NCBI GenBank assembly: GCA_021806565.1
Contig: JAJZXK010000032.1
Location: 1 to 34,157, forward strand
Source: Bacillota bacterium
Lineage (GTDB): Bacteria; Bacillota; Sulfobacillia; RBS10-35; JAJYVN01
DNA: 34,157 nucleotides
Reading direction: 5' to 3'
The notes under the pieces are model-generated. The model searched no databases. It saw only the letters and a program-made list of their open reading frames with translations, and had not been told where the DNA came from. Shown here piece by piece: positions 24,174-33,435 of the stretch. The stretch's first letter is position 1, and every line of letters begins with the position of its first letter. A program made the translations under genes and the position numbers.

Positions 24174-25396
24174 AGCGCGTCCCCCACTCCGGCCCCGCGG
24201 CGCAGCGGTCCATGCCGGAGACGCGCCACCGCCCGAGGCACGCCCTCCAGGGCCACCGCCACCTCCGCCCCGGTCGTGGCGGGGCCCAAACTCAACCGCA
24301 GGCTCGAACCGACCCGCTGCGGATCCAGGCCCAGACCGATGAGCACATGGCTCGGCTCGGCATGGCGCGCGCTGCAGGCCGATCCGGCGGAAGCGGCGAT
24401 GCCCTCGGCCTCCAGCGCATGCAGCAGGACCTCGGCCGGCACGCGGACGACCCCCGCGAAGCTCACGTTGAGAATGTGGGGCGCGGCATCGCTGGACTCC
24501 GGGTCGGGACCGTTGACCTCCAGGCCCGGCAAGGCGCGGATCAAACCCCGCCAGAGATCCGACTTCAACGACCGTAACCCCGCCGTCCAGCGGGGGCTCA
24601 ATCCCAGGGCCACGCCGAGCCCGACGATCCCGGGCACGTTCTCCGTACCCGGCCGCAGCCCACCCTCCTGCGCACCGCCCGAAACCGGAGGCACGATGCG
24701 CACCCCGCGCCGCACCAGCAGGGCGCCCACCCCCTTGGGCCCGCCCAACTTGTGCGCGGAAAGCGCTGCCGTACCCACACCCCAACGCCCGTACTCGGTG
24801 GACACCTTACCCACGGCCTGCACACCATCGATATGCAGGGTGACCTCCGGAGCCGCCCCGCGCAGCGCTGCGGCGATGTCCTCCACCGGCTGCACCGTAC
24901 CGACCTCGTTGTTGACGTGCGCGAAGGCGCACAGGACGGTGTCGGGCCGCAGGGCCGCCAAAACCGCCTCCACCTGCAGGCGTCCGTCCGGCCCGACCGG
25001 CAGGCGCGTCACCACCCACCCCTCGCGCTCCAGCGCGGCGCAACCGTCGAGCAGCGATCGGTGCTCGATGGCGGTCGTCACGATGTGATGACCGCGCCCA
25101 GCGCGCGCCCGGCAACGGCCGAGGACGGCCAGCTGGTTGGCCTCGGTCCCGCCGGAGGTGAACACGACCTCGTCCGGCCGCACCGAAAGCGCGTCCGCCA
25201 CCGTGCCCCGGGCGACCGTGACGGCGGCCGACGCCGCGATACCCCAGCGGTGGCTGGAGGAGGGGTTGGCCCAAAGCCCTTGGGCGGCTGCGTCTTCACC
25301 CGCACCCATCGCCGTGAGCATCGCCTCGGCGACCTCCGGCAGGACGGGCGTGGTCGCGGCATTGTCCAAGTAGGCCCGCAACGCATGGGTGGCCAT
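24170..25396 (-). CDS. cysteine desulfurase (NifS/IscS class)
   Basis: This PLP enzyme takes sulfur from cysteine and passes it on as persulfide. The 408-residue protein has [38 protein letters not shown], the PLP lysine in [19 protein letters not shown], and the active Cys in [18 protein letters not shown]. The ATG at 25394-25396 is preceded by GGGGGGGGAAGG and matches the conserved start; the longer open frame is not supported. The coupled downstream thiI gives it a likely role in tRNA thiolation, like NifZ of Bacillus. General iron-sulfur work is also possible. Confidence 0.95.
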   Translation of the reverse strand: MATHALRAYLDNAATTPVLPEVAEAMLTAMGAGEDAAAQGLWANPSSSHRWGIAASAAVTVARGTVADALSVRPDEVVFTSGGTEANQLAVLGRCRARAGRGHHIVTTAIEHRSLLDGCAALEREGWVVTRLPVGPDGRLQVEAVLAALRPDTVLCAFAHVNNEVGTVQPVEDIAAALRGAAPEVTLHIDGVQAVGKVSTEYGRWGVGTAALSAHKLGGPKGVGALLVRRGVRIVPPVSGGAQEGGLRPGTENVPGIVGLGVALGLSPRWTAGLRSLKSDLWRGLIRALPGLEVNGPDPESSDAAPHILNVSFAGVVRVPAEVLLHALEAEGIAASAGSACSARHAEPSHVLIGLGLDPQRVGSSLRLSLGPATTGAEVAVALEGVPRAVARLRHGPLRRGAGVGDAL

Positions 25397-25713
25397 GCCT
25401 TCCCCCCCCGACGGCGCACCTGCGGTCAGCATACCACGCGGAACCGGCGCTTCCGGCGCCGTCGAACCGAGGCGGTCGATCCCGGGAGTCTCGGCTGCCC
25501 GCCACGGCAGGAAGGGTCCAGCGCCAAACCGAAGCGCCACCCCGACCCGGTTCCCGCGGTACGACGGACCCTGATCCACCACCGGCTGCCGTATGGAAGT
25601 GGTCAACCACCACAGGTGTGGGCAGGGATGCCTCTCGAATTCGACGCAGTTTACGAAGGGAGGCAAGGTGGGACGCCCTCGTTCGTTTCGAGGGACCGTT
25701 CCGCCGACCGCGC
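25397..25713. other. divergent intergenic region
   Basis: These 317 bp separate the cysteine desulfurase gene (minus) from the nucleotidyltransferase gene (plus), so both must have promoters here. A short hairpin (CCCTCG with CGAGGG around a TTCGTTT loop, about 25676-25694) lies near the plus-strand start. I see no convincing -35/-10 pairs or RNA gene. Confidence 0.5.
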
Positions 25714-28236
25714 ATGAAGGCCGTGGTCATGGCCGGTGGAGAGGGAACGCGGCTGCGTCCGCTCACGTCGAGCCGTCCCAAACCGATGGTGCCTGTGGTG
25801 GGCCGGCCGGTCATGGAGCATATCCTGCATCTGCTGCGCCACCACGGCATCACCGAGGTCATCGTGACCGTGCAGTACCTGTCGGCCCAGATCGAACACT
25901 ACTTCGGGGACGGGGCCGAGTTCGGGATGGAGATCACCTACTCGGTCGAACCCGAACCGCTTGGCACGGCGGGTAGCGTTCGGCGCTGTGCCGCGGACCT
26001 CCAGGGCACCTTCCTGGTCATCAGCGGGGACGCCCTCACCGATATCGACCTGGGGCGCGTGATCGAGCTGCACCGCCAGCGCGAGTCCTGGGTGACGCTC
26101 GCCCTGGCCCGCGTGGCCAATCCGCTTGAGTTCGGCGTCGTCGTCCTCGACGGCTCCGGTGCCATCCAGCGCTTTCTGGAAAAGCCGGGCTGGGGAGAGG
26201 TCTTCTCGGACACAATCAACACCGGCATTTATGTCATCGAACCGCAGGCTTTGGCCGAGGTCCCCCCCGGCCAACCCTATGACTTCAGCAAGGACCTGTT
26301 CCCGAAACTCATGGCGGCCGGCGCCCCGCTCTTCGGCTGCGCGGTGGACGGCTACTGGTGCGACATCGGCAACCTGAGCCAGTTGATGCAGGCCAACGAG
26401 GACGCTCTCCGGGGCCGGGTCCACCTGAACCTCCCGGGCCGGCGCTTCCCCGGAGACATCTGGATCGCGGGCGGCGCGTCGGTTGCCCCGTCCGCCAAGC
26501 TCCAGGGCCCGCTGCTGATCGGCGAGAACTCCTCCGTCCGCGAAGACGCGGTCGTGGAAGGCCCGGCGGTCATCGGACCCAACTCGGTCGTCGACCGCGG
26601 AGCGCGGATCTCCCGGGCCGTGCTGCTGGGCAACGACTATGTCGGTGCGCGCACCGTCGTCCTGGGCGCCCTGCTCGGACGCGGCCTGCGCATCGGTACC
26701 AGTGCATCCGTACAGGAGGGTGCGGTCATCGGCGATGGCTGCCACCTGCAGGACGGCTGCCAGATCAAACCTGAAGTCAAGTTGTGGCCCAACAAAGTGG
26801 TCGAGGCCGACGCGGTCGTCAACCAGAGCATCGTCTGGGGCGCGCGATGGCAGCGATCCCTGTTCGCGGCCGGCGGCGTCGGCGGGGTCGCCAACGTCGA
26901 CGTGGGGCCTGAGATGGCCGTGCGGCTCGGGGCCGCTTACGGCTCCACCCTGCAGCGCGGGGACGCGGTCGTGGTGAGCCGCGACAGCCACCCCGCGTCC
27001 GTGATGATCAAGCGGGCCCTGATGTCGGGGCTGGCCTCCGCCGGCATCCGCGTCCACAACCTGGAATCCGTACCGCTGCCCGTGATGCGGTATGCGGCCA
27101 GTGCCCTGGGCACCCGCGGCGGGGTGTTCGTGTGGGTCGACGGGGAGTCGCCAGGGCACCAAATGGAACTGCGCTTCCTCGACAACCGCGGCATCGACGT
27201 CGACTCCGGCGCGGAACGCAAGATCGAAAACCTGTATTTCCGCGAGGACGCGCGGCGCGTCGCGCCAGACGACGTCGGCACCATCAGCTACCCGGCCAAG
27301 GTCCTGGACATCTATCTGACCGGTTACCTCGCGGCGTTGGGGGTGCTTCCCACCGGTGCCCACGCGCCGCGAGTCGTGTTGGACTACGGCGGCGGCAACG
27401 CCGGCACGGTGCTGCCGCAGGCACTCGCGGAGTATGGGGCGCAGGCCATGGCCATCGGCACACACGGCGGCCGGGGCACCGCCGCCCTCGCCGGACGCGA
27501 CCCAGTCGAACTCTCCCAGGTGGTGCAGGCGTTACGGGCCGACTGCGGCATCCGGCTGGACCCCACCGGCGAACGCATCACCATCGTCGACGATCAGGGC
27601 CGGACGCTGTCCCACCAGGAGGTGCTGGTGCTCTTTGCAACCCTGGCGGCCCAGCGCCAGCGCGACGCCGAAGTGGCCGTGCCGCTGACCGCCACCGCGG
27701 CCGTCGAAGCCGCCTGCCGTGCGCACGACGGCACCGTGCGTCGCACCCGGTCGGGGGCGCGAGCCCTGATGGAGGCCGCGGCGGCCGGCGGACTGGCCCT
27801 GGCGGGCGACGGCCTCGGCGGATTTGCGTTCCCGGCGTTTCATCCCGGGCTGGACGGCATGTTCGCGGCCGGCCTGCTGCTGCGATGGCTGGCCAAGTCG
27901 GGCCGGCCGCTGAGCGCACTCGTCGCGTCTCTACCGCGCGCCGCCATCGCGGTCGACGCGGTGGCGTGCCCATGGCAGGCCAAAGGCCACCTGATGCGGC
28001 GCCTCGTCGAGGTCACGCGCGGCCAGCAGATCACTTTGCTGGAAGGGGTCAAAGTGCACCGTAACGGGGCGTGGGTGGCCGTCCTGCCGGACGCCGACCG
28101 GCCGCTTGTCCACCTGCACGCCGAACCGATACCCGGAGACGGCCAGGCCCTGCTGGACGAATACCGGCGCGTCATCGCCGACATCGTGGCGGAAGTGGAC
28201 ATCGCCGCGGCGAGCGACGAAAGCGGAGGCGGCTGA
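25714..28236 (+). CDS. sugar-1-phosphate nucleotidyltransferase fused to a degenerate phosphomannomutase domain
   Basis: The 840-residue protein has three parts. Residues 1-235 are a nucleotidyltransferase with [37 protein letters not shown] and the metal Asp in [11 protein letters not shown]. Residues about 250-375 are left-handed beta-helix repeats ([20 protein letters not shown]). Residues about 380-830 are a phosphohexomutase-like region. There the phosphoserine loop TASHNP is missing (the spot reads [20 protein letters not shown]) and the DGDGDR metal loop reads [11 protein letters not shown]. Such fusions are known in several phyla. The likely product is GDP-mannose or NDP-glucose, with the mutase half probably regulatory or inactive. 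The ATG at 25714 marks the conserved start. Confidence 0.9.
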   Translation: MKAVVMAGGEGTRLRPLTSSRPKPMVPVVGRPVMEHILHLLRHHGITEVIVTVQYLSAQIEHYFGDGAEFGMEITYSVEPEPLGTAGSVRRCAADLQGTFLVISGDALTDIDLGRVIELHRQRESWVTLALARVANPLEFGVVVLDGSGAIQRFLEKPGWGEVFSDTINTGIYVIEPQALAEVPPGQPYDFSKDLFPKLMAAGAPLFGCAVDGYWCDIGNLSQLMQANEDALRGRVHLNLPGRRFPGDIWIAGGASVAPSAKLQGPLLIGENSSVREDAVVEGPAVIGPNSVVDRGARISRAVLLGNDYVGARTVVLGALLGRGLRIGTSASVQEGAVIGDGCHLQDGCQIKPEVKLWPNKVVEADAVVNQSIVWGARWQRSLFAAGGVGGVANVDVGPEMAVRLGAAYGSTLQRGDAVVVSRDSHPASVMIKRALMSGLASAGIRVHNLESVPLPVMRYAASALGTRGGVFVWVDGESPGHQMELRFLDNRGIDVDSGAERKIENLYFREDARRVAPDDVGTISYPAKVLDIYLTGYLAALGVLPTGAHAPRVVLDYGGGNAGTVLPQALAEYGAQAMAIGTHGGRGTAALAGRDPVELSQVVQALRADCGIRLDPTGERITIVDDQGRTLSHQEVLVLFATLAAQRQRDAEVAVPLTATAAVEAACRAHDGTVRRTRSGARALMEAAAAGGLALAGDGLGGFAFPAFHPGLDGMFAAGLLLRWLAKSGRPLSALVASLPRAAIAVDAVACPWQAKGHLMRRLVEVTRGQQITLLEGVKVHRNGAWVAVLPDADRPLVHLHAEPIPGDGQALLDEYRRVIADIVAEVDIAAASDESGGG

Positions 28237-28820
28237 GCGCGCCCCCCCCGCCGCCTTCGACCTGCCCGGCACCAGCGCCGAGGCAGCCATAGAGCAGCCA
28301 CACCATGGCCGCCGCTGTCGAGAAGGAGGAACCGGGCCGTCCCTCCCCCCAGTACGCGCGGCGGTGTGACCGCCGCGCCCCCCTGCCATCCCGCCATCGC
28401 CGCCGGCCGACCCGAGACCCGAGACCACCCCGGGGGACTGGCGGCAACGCGGCCCCCCGGGCCGACGTCCTGCGTACTGGACCACACCCGGCCCGCCGCC
28501 TGCGAAACGAGTGTTGGGTGGGGCACCGCCGCGCCTCCCGCCAACTCCGCCCCCGGGTTGCCAGGCCAAAGCCCGAACCAGTCTGCCGGCCTGGCGTTAG
28601 CCGTGCAGGCATGAGCGCGGTTCTCACGGGCAACATGGGTTTCGAGCGGGCTGACCCCGTGGTCACTCTGGCCCCAGTGCATAGAGTCTTCTGGAGGAGC
28701 GCGCGAAGGGCCAGCCTCGATGTCGAGGCGGTTTCGACGTAAAACGCCAGCTTCTGCTAGACTGTCTTGGTCGGCACGGGCGCATCCCAGCGCCGCCGGG
28801 ACCGGAAACGGGGGCCACCG
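28237..28820. other. 584-bp intergenic region before the GH15 gene
   Basis: No supported gene. The clearest element is a perfect hairpin at 28356-28378 (GCGCGGCGG, loop TGTGA, CCGCCGCGC), with no T-run. The last part has an extended -10 candidate ahead of the glucoamylase gene. The stretch around 28651-28680 (TGACCCCGTGGTCAC, then TGGCCCC) is reminiscent of insertion-sequence ends, but no transposase lies beside it. Confidence 0.5.
28733..28763 (+). promoter_or_regulatory. possible extended -10 promoter of the GH15 gene
   Basis: TGCTAGACT (-10 hexamer TAGACT at 28758-28763 with the TGN extension) lies about 58 bp before the GH15 start. A weak TTCGAC (28733-28738) is 19 bases upstream. Confidence 0.5.
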
Positions 28821-30932
28821 ATGCCGCGCAATTTGGTACTGGGCAACGGCCAGATGCTGGTCACCTTCGACAGCAGCATGGCGATGCGCGACCTGTATTA
28901 CCCCTATGTTGGACTGTGGAACCATATCGGCGGGCAGCGCAGCAGCATGGGAGTTTGGACCGAGGGGCAATTCTCCTGGGTGGGGTCCACCGGGTGGGAT
29001 TGCCAGATCGGTTACAGCAAGGAAACCCTCGTCGGATCCAGCCACCTAGACAACAGCGAGTTGGAAATCGGCCTCCACTGCCTGGACGCGGTGCATTACC
29101 AGGAGGATGTACTCCTGCGGCGCATCGTCGTGAGCAACCGCAGCCCGCGCACGCGAGAGGTCCGGCTGTTTTTCCACCAGGACTTTTCCATCGACGACAC
29201 CGATGTCGGTGACACGGCCGTATACGATCCGTCCGCGGGATTGCTGTATCACTACAAGCGGGACCGGTACTTCATGGTGGACGGCACTTCCGCGCACGGA
29301 GGCATCTTTCAGTACGCCACGGGGGTGAAACGGTTCCGTGGTGCCGAGGGCACGTGGCGAGACGCCGAGGACGGTTTGCTCGAAGGCAACCCGATCGCAC
29401 AGGGCTCCGTGGACTCCACGATCTCCTTCCGCCTGGAAGTGCCGGCGGGAGGCCGCGAGACGCTCTGGTACTGGATCGCGCTTGGCCGCACCTACGGACA
29501 GACCCTCAGGCTCGATCAGTTCGTACGCGCCAGCACTCCGGACGTCTTGCTGGCTCAGATCCAGGCGTACTGGCAGCAGTGGGTCTGCAAGGTCCCGGCC
29601 GAGTTCGCGGACCTCCCGCAGTCCGTGCAGCACCTTTACAACCTGTCCCTGCCCATCGTCCGGGCCCACGTCGACCGTACGGGCGCGATCACGGCCGCGA
29701 ACGACTCCGACATCCTGCAATACAATCGCGACCACTATTCGTATGTCTGGCCGAGGGACGGAGCGCTGATCTGCCATGCCCTGGTGCACTCGGGCTATCC
29801 GGAATTGGCGGCGCCCTTCTTCCAATTCTGCGCCAAAGCGCTGACGGCCGGCGGCTTCCTGCTGCAAAAGTACAATCCGGACGGTTCCGCCGGCTCCTGC
29901 TGGCACCCATGGGTCCACAACGGCCGGCGTCAACTGCCGATCCAGGAGGACGAGACCGCGTTAGTGCTCTGGTCCCTGTGGTCGCATTACCAGCGGACCC
30001 GCGACAGCGAACTCGTGCTGCAACTGGCGCAGACCCTCATCGCTCCGGCCGCGGAATTCCTTGCCGGGTACCTGTATCCTCACCTGGGGCTGCCCCGCGA
30101 GACCTACGACCTCTGGGAGGAGCGCCGTGGGATCCACACCTGGACGGCATCGGCGGTGGTCGGGGGGCTGGAGGCCGCCGCCAACCTCGTGATGCTCCTG
30201 GGAGAGGAATCGCGCGCCCAGCGCTACCGCCAGGCCGCGCGCCGCATCCGCGAAGGCATCATCACCCACCTGTACGACCCCACCCTGGGCCGATTCGTCC
30301 GCGCCCTGCACGTGGCCGCAGACGGCGCGGTGCATCGTGATCCGACCCCGGACGCCTCCACCGCGGGGATCTTCGTCTTCGGCGTCCTGCCGGCCGATGA
30401 CCCCCGCGTCACGGCGACCATGCAGGTCATCGAGGAACGCCTCTGGGTGCGCACGCCGATCGGCGGGATCGCGCGTTATGCCGGAGACTATTACTTCCGC
30501 ACGTCCTTCGATGACTTCGACCGGGTACCCGGAAACCCGTGGTTCATCACCACCCTGTGGCTCGCCGACTGGTATGCGTCGGTGGCCACCGATATCGCCA
30601 AGCTCGGGCGCGCCCGGGAACTGCTGACCTGGGTCGCGGACCACGCGATGCCGTCCGGCGTACTACCGGAACAGCTCCACCCGTATACCGGCGGCCCCAT
30701 GTCCGTGGCCCCACTGTGCTGGTCCCATGCCGCCCTCTGCCGTTCCGTGCGGCTCTACGTCGAGCGGTACCAAGCCTTGAAGGGCGAAGCGCCCCATCCA
30801 CTGGCCATCACCACGGGCTCGGGGAACGGGCGCAACGGCCACCTGCCGGCGGCGGCCGAATTGCCGGTGGTCGCGATCTCGCCGGCGCAAGACGCTCCGA
30901 AAGCGAAGGAGCCCGAACCGGGCGAGGAGTAA
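28821..30932 (+). CDS. glycoside hydrolase family 15 (glucoamylase-like)
   Basis: A 703-residue protein with the bacterial GH15 plan: an N-terminal beta-sandwich (residues about 1-265, from MPRNLVLGNGQMLVTFDSS) and an alpha/alpha-barrel. Barrel motifs are HYSYVWPRDGALICHAL, QEDETALVLWSLW, YDLWEERRGIHTWTASA with the general-acid Glu, and VLPEQLHPYTGGPMS with the general-base Glu. The family includes glucoamylases, glucodextranases and trehalases, which release glucose by inversion. There is no signal peptide, so it probably works in the cytoplasm on glycogen-like, maltodextrin or trehalose substrates. The ATG follows a GGGGG ribosome site. The C-terminal 50 residues are Pro/Glu/Ala-rich. It lies next to the nucleotidyltransferase gene, which also handles sugars. 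Confidence 0.94.
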   Translation: MPRNLVLGNGQMLVTFDSSMAMRDLYYPYVGLWNHIGGQRSSMGVWTEGQFSWVGSTGWDCQIGYSKETLVGSSHLDNSELEIGLHCLDAVHYQEDVLLRRIVVSNRSPRTREVRLFFHQDFSIDDTDVGDTAVYDPSAGLLYHYKRDRYFMVDGTSAHGGIFQYATGVKRFRGAEGTWRDAEDGLLEGNPIAQGSVDSTISFRLEVPAGGRETLWYWIALGRTYGQTLRLDQFVRASTPDVLLAQIQAYWQQWVCKVPAEFADLPQSVQHLYNLSLPIVRAHVDRTGAITAANDSDILQYNRDHYSYVWPRDGALICHALVHSGYPELAAPFFQFCAKALTAGGFLLQKYNPDGSAGSCWHPWVHNGRRQLPIQEDETALVLWSLWSHYQRTRDSELVLQLAQTLIAPAAEFLAGYLYPHLGLPRETYDLWEERRGIHTWTASAVVGGLEAAANLVMLLGEESRAQRYRQAARRIREGIITHLYDPTLGRFVRALHVAADGAVHRDPTPDASTAGIFVFGVLPADDPRVTATMQVIEERLWVRTPIGGIARYAGDYYFRTSFDDFDRVPGNPWFITTLWLADWYASVATDIAKLGRARELLTWVADHAMPSGVLPEQLHPYTGGPMSVAPLCWSHAALCRSVRLYVERYQALKGEAPHPLAITTGSGNGRNGHLPAAAELPVVAISPAQDAPKAKEPEPGEE

Positions 30933-31241
30933 CGGACGCGGAGCCGCCTCCCCAGCGAAGGCGGGCTCGGGCGGATCCGTTGGCGGTACCGCTTGGTGGC
31001 CCGAACCGCCCGCACGGCTAAAGCCGGGGGGGTCTGGGTTCCGCGCCCAAGGCTCGCTCTGCCGTGGGTGGCTAACCTGGTATTCCGTAGGTGATCGAGG
31101 AGGCCTCGGGCATTTCGAGGTGACATTGGATTTTCTGCCTGCGCCCACACCGTCAAGCGACTCTATGCCACGGATTCCGCAGGTGGCCGGCCGCGGTGCG
31201 AGGGATTTCGGGCGAGAGGGGGCGGGGAACCAGCCGTAGGG
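30933..31241. other. 309-bp intergenic region, convergent genes
   Basis: This lies between the ends of the GH15 gene (plus) and the small gene at 31242-31532 (minus). I see no convincing terminator. The decamer GTGGCTAACC near 31067-31076 also occurs at about 33383-33392 beyond the transposase, in the same orientation. Confidence 0.45.
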
Positions 31242-31532
31242 TCAAAGGACCGGCGGCCGACCGCGGCGTGGTGGATGGGCGGCGAGTTCCGCGCGCTCAG
31301 CCTGGAGGCCCTCAAGGGCCTGTCGAGCGTTCTGGCGCAGGGCTACCGGCAGGGCAGGGTCAATGGCCGCCGCGCGGAGAACGGGCTCCGCCATGCCGAG
31401 CAGCCAGTCCGCCCGTCCCATGGGCGCTTGCCCTACGGTCGCGAGGGATCGGGCGACATCGACGACACGGGCCTCATGCCATGACAACGGAGCGCTCCAG
31501 GTGTGCTGCCGTCGTCCGCCACGCTCGGCCAT
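31242..31532 (-). CDS. small orphan protein with full expression signals
   Basis: A 96-residue protein, MAERGGRRQHTW then LSWHEARVVDVARSLATVG, ending in a Gln/Glu/Arg-rich helix (NARQALEGLQAERAEL) and a basic tail. I do not recognise the family. Support comes from its signals: the ATG at 31530-31532 has GGGGAGG six bases upstream, and a promoter (TTGACG, 17 bases, CATATT) lies at 31567-31595. The region is mostly helical by composition. It lies between the GH15 gene and an IS transposase, so it may belong to accessory DNA. Confidence 0.6.
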   Translation of the reverse strand: MAERGGRRQHTWSAPLSWHEARVVDVARSLATVGQAPMGRADWLLGMAEPVLRAAAIDPALPVALRQNARQALEGLQAERAELAAHPPRRGRPPVL

Positions 31533-31566
31533 GGCCAGCCTCCCCAAAGGGATAAGTAGTGGACAT

Positions 31567-31595
31567 AATATGACTAACATTACTCTGAACGTCAA
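31567..31595 (-). promoter_or_regulatory. promoter of the small orphan gene
   Basis: The minus strand has TTGACG (31590-31595), a 17-base spacer and CATATT (31567-31572). The local sequence is strikingly AT-rich compared with the rest of the window. The predicted transcript starts about 28 bp before the ATG. Confidence 0.7.
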
Positions 31596-31662
31596 GAAGG
31601 GGGTCATTGGTCAGGGAAGGTAACAACCAGGACTCCGCTCCCGCCCGCCGAAGCATCCCCCC

Positions 31663-33306
31663 ATGAAGCCTATGCGCGTCGACGCCGGCCCCTTGATCCG
31701 CGCGATCTGCGAACAGTTGGAGGTCATCCCGATCATCAATCGGATGGCCCCCTGGGACCGCCTGCGCTTCAAACTCTCCCCGGGCGAGTTGATCTGCGCT
31801 CTCGTCACCTGCTGCTTCCTGCGCCAACGTCCCCTCTACCGCGTCTTCCTGGCCTTGGAGACGACCGACTGCGAACTGCTCGTCGGACGCGGGGCCACCC
31901 CCGACGATCTCAACGACGATGCCCTGGGCCGCGCCCTGGATAAGCTCGCCGCCGCCGAGCCGGCCAAGGTCTTCGCCGCCATCTGCGCGCGGGCCGCCGT
32001 GCTGGAGGCGGTGGACCGGCGGTTCCTGCACTGGGACAGCACCTCCCGCTCCTTCTACGGCGACTACGACCGCCAAACGGGCAAAGACGGGGTTCACGTG
32101 ACCCACGGCCACTCCAAGGACCACCGCCCGGACCTCAAGCAGGTCCTGCTCACGGTCCTGGGCAACCGGGAGGGCTTCCCCCTCTGGGGCGAGGTCCGCG
32201 ACGGCAACACCTCCGACAAGACGTGGAACACCGAGGTGATCGAGCAGATCGCCCAGGCTTTCAGCCCGGAGGAACTCCGCACACTGATCCATTGTGCTGA
32301 TAGTGCGTTCGTGACGGGTCCCAACCTCGCGGCGGCAGACAAAGCCCACCTCCGTTTCGTCTCGCGGCTGCCGGAGACCTACGCCGCCGCGGCGGTGGTC
32401 AAGGCGCGGGCCTGGGCGGGCTCGTGGACCGACATCGGCAGGGTGGCGTCCCGCCGGGACGCGGCCGCCTACCATGCCTCGGAGCAGGAGGCCACCATCG
32501 GCGGGCGACCCTATCGTCTGGTGGTGTTCCGCTCGTCCCAACTGGAGAAGCGTAAGGCGGCGGGCTTCGAGAAGGAACTGGGCAAGCAGCGGGAGGCGCT
32601 GGAGCAGGGGGCGGAGGCCTTGGGCCAGCAGAACTTCGCCTGTCAGGAGGACGCGGAGGCCGCGGCCGGGGCGTGGCTGATGCACGCTGGCTACCACCAG
32701 GTGACCGCGTCCGTCGCAACCGTACAGGTGCGGCTCAAGCGAGACCGCCCGGGCCGTCCACCCAAGGGCGAGCTGCCACCCGCGCGGACCGTCTACCGCG
32801 TGGCGGCCACGGTGGAGGGTCGCCACGCGGCTATCGTGGAGACCGAGCGCCAGCGCCGCAGCACGTTCGTGCTGATCACGACGGTGCCCCGGGCCGAGGC
32901 GGACGCGCACGACCTGCTGCTGGAATACAAATGCCAGGGCTCCCTGGAGCGGCGGTTCGCCTTTCTGAAGGACCCCGAGATCGTGGACTCCTTCTTCGTC
33001 AAGAAGCCGGAGCGCGTGCGGGCGCTAGGGTACGTGCTGCTGCTCGTGTGCCTGGTGTTCAGCGTCCTGGAGAGGCGGATGCGCCAGACCGGGACGCCGC
33101 TGCCGACGCTGGCGCGTGGGCCGGTGCGCAACCCCACCGGGCTGGAGATGCTGCGCAACACCTTCGCCACCGTGACCCTGATGGACGACGGCAGCCGTGA
33201 ACTCTATGTGCCGGACCGGCTCCGCCCCACCTTCGACGCCATCCTCGCTGGCGCCCGCGTCGACCAGAGCCGCTACCTCACGCCGCCGCTGCGGGCCACC
33301 GAATAA
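31663..33306 (+). CDS. IS1634-like (IS4-group) transposase
   Basis: A full-length 547-residue DDE transposase. The N-terminal part (IRAICEQLEVIPIINRMAPWD) resembles the DUF4277 domain common on these proteins. The catalytic residues are D125 in HWDSTSRSFYGDY, D213 in HCADSAFVTG, and the Glu of the YREK-like region in YKCQGSLERRFAFLKDP (near 425). A second ATG three codons on is possible. The gene is intact, so the element could be active. I could not find convincing terminal inverted repeats or a target duplication, so element ends are not called. It separates the orphan gene from a truncated TnpB gene. Confidence 0.93.
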   Translation: MKPMRVDAGPLIRAICEQLEVIPIINRMAPWDRLRFKLSPGELICALVTCCFLRQRPLYRVFLALETTDCELLVGRGATPDDLNDDALGRALDKLAAAEPAKVFAAICARAAVLEAVDRRFLHWDSTSRSFYGDYDRQTGKDGVHVTHGHSKDHRPDLKQVLLTVLGNREGFPLWGEVRDGNTSDKTWNTEVIEQIAQAFSPEELRTLIHCADSAFVTGPNLAAADKAHLRFVSRLPETYAAAAVVKARAWAGSWTDIGRVASRRDAAAYHASEQEATIGGRPYRLVVFRSSQLEKRKAAGFEKELGKQREALEQGAEALGQQNFACQEDAEAAAGAWLMHAGYHQVTASVATVQVRLKRDRPGRPPKGELPPARTVYRVAATVEGRHAAIVETERQRRSTFVLITTVPRAEADAHDLLLEYKCQGSLERRFAFLKDPEIVDSFFVKKPERVRALGYVLLLVCLVFSVLERRMRQTGTPLPTLARGPVRNPTGLEMLRNTFATVTLMDDGSRELYVPDRLRPTFDAILAGARVDQSRYLTPPLRATE

Positions 33307-33435
33307 AGGCGCCCACTACGTCAGCATCGCCCCGACCCGTCCACGGAAATTGCCCGCAAGGCACCCCTCGACGTGCGAAATACGTGGCTAACCCTTGCGG
33401 CGGCGGGAATCACACCCGCTTCGCCCAGTCGTCTT

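Noticed and set aside
25660-25700. GGCAAGGTGGGACGCC followed by a small hairpin, considered as a second T-box.
   Set aside because: The sequence departs from the conserved T-box core, no terminator T-run follows, and the downstream gene is not an amino-acid or tRNA gene.
28640-28680. A TGACCCC...TGGCCCC pattern resembling IS21-type terminal repeats.
   Set aside because: No transposase or second end is nearby and the match rests on memory of a loose pattern.
31060-33395. The decamer GTGGCTAACC on both sides of the transposase, considered as IS ends or a target duplication.
   Set aside because: The two copies are in direct, not inverted, orientation, lie far from the transposase start on the left, and flanking bases do not match.
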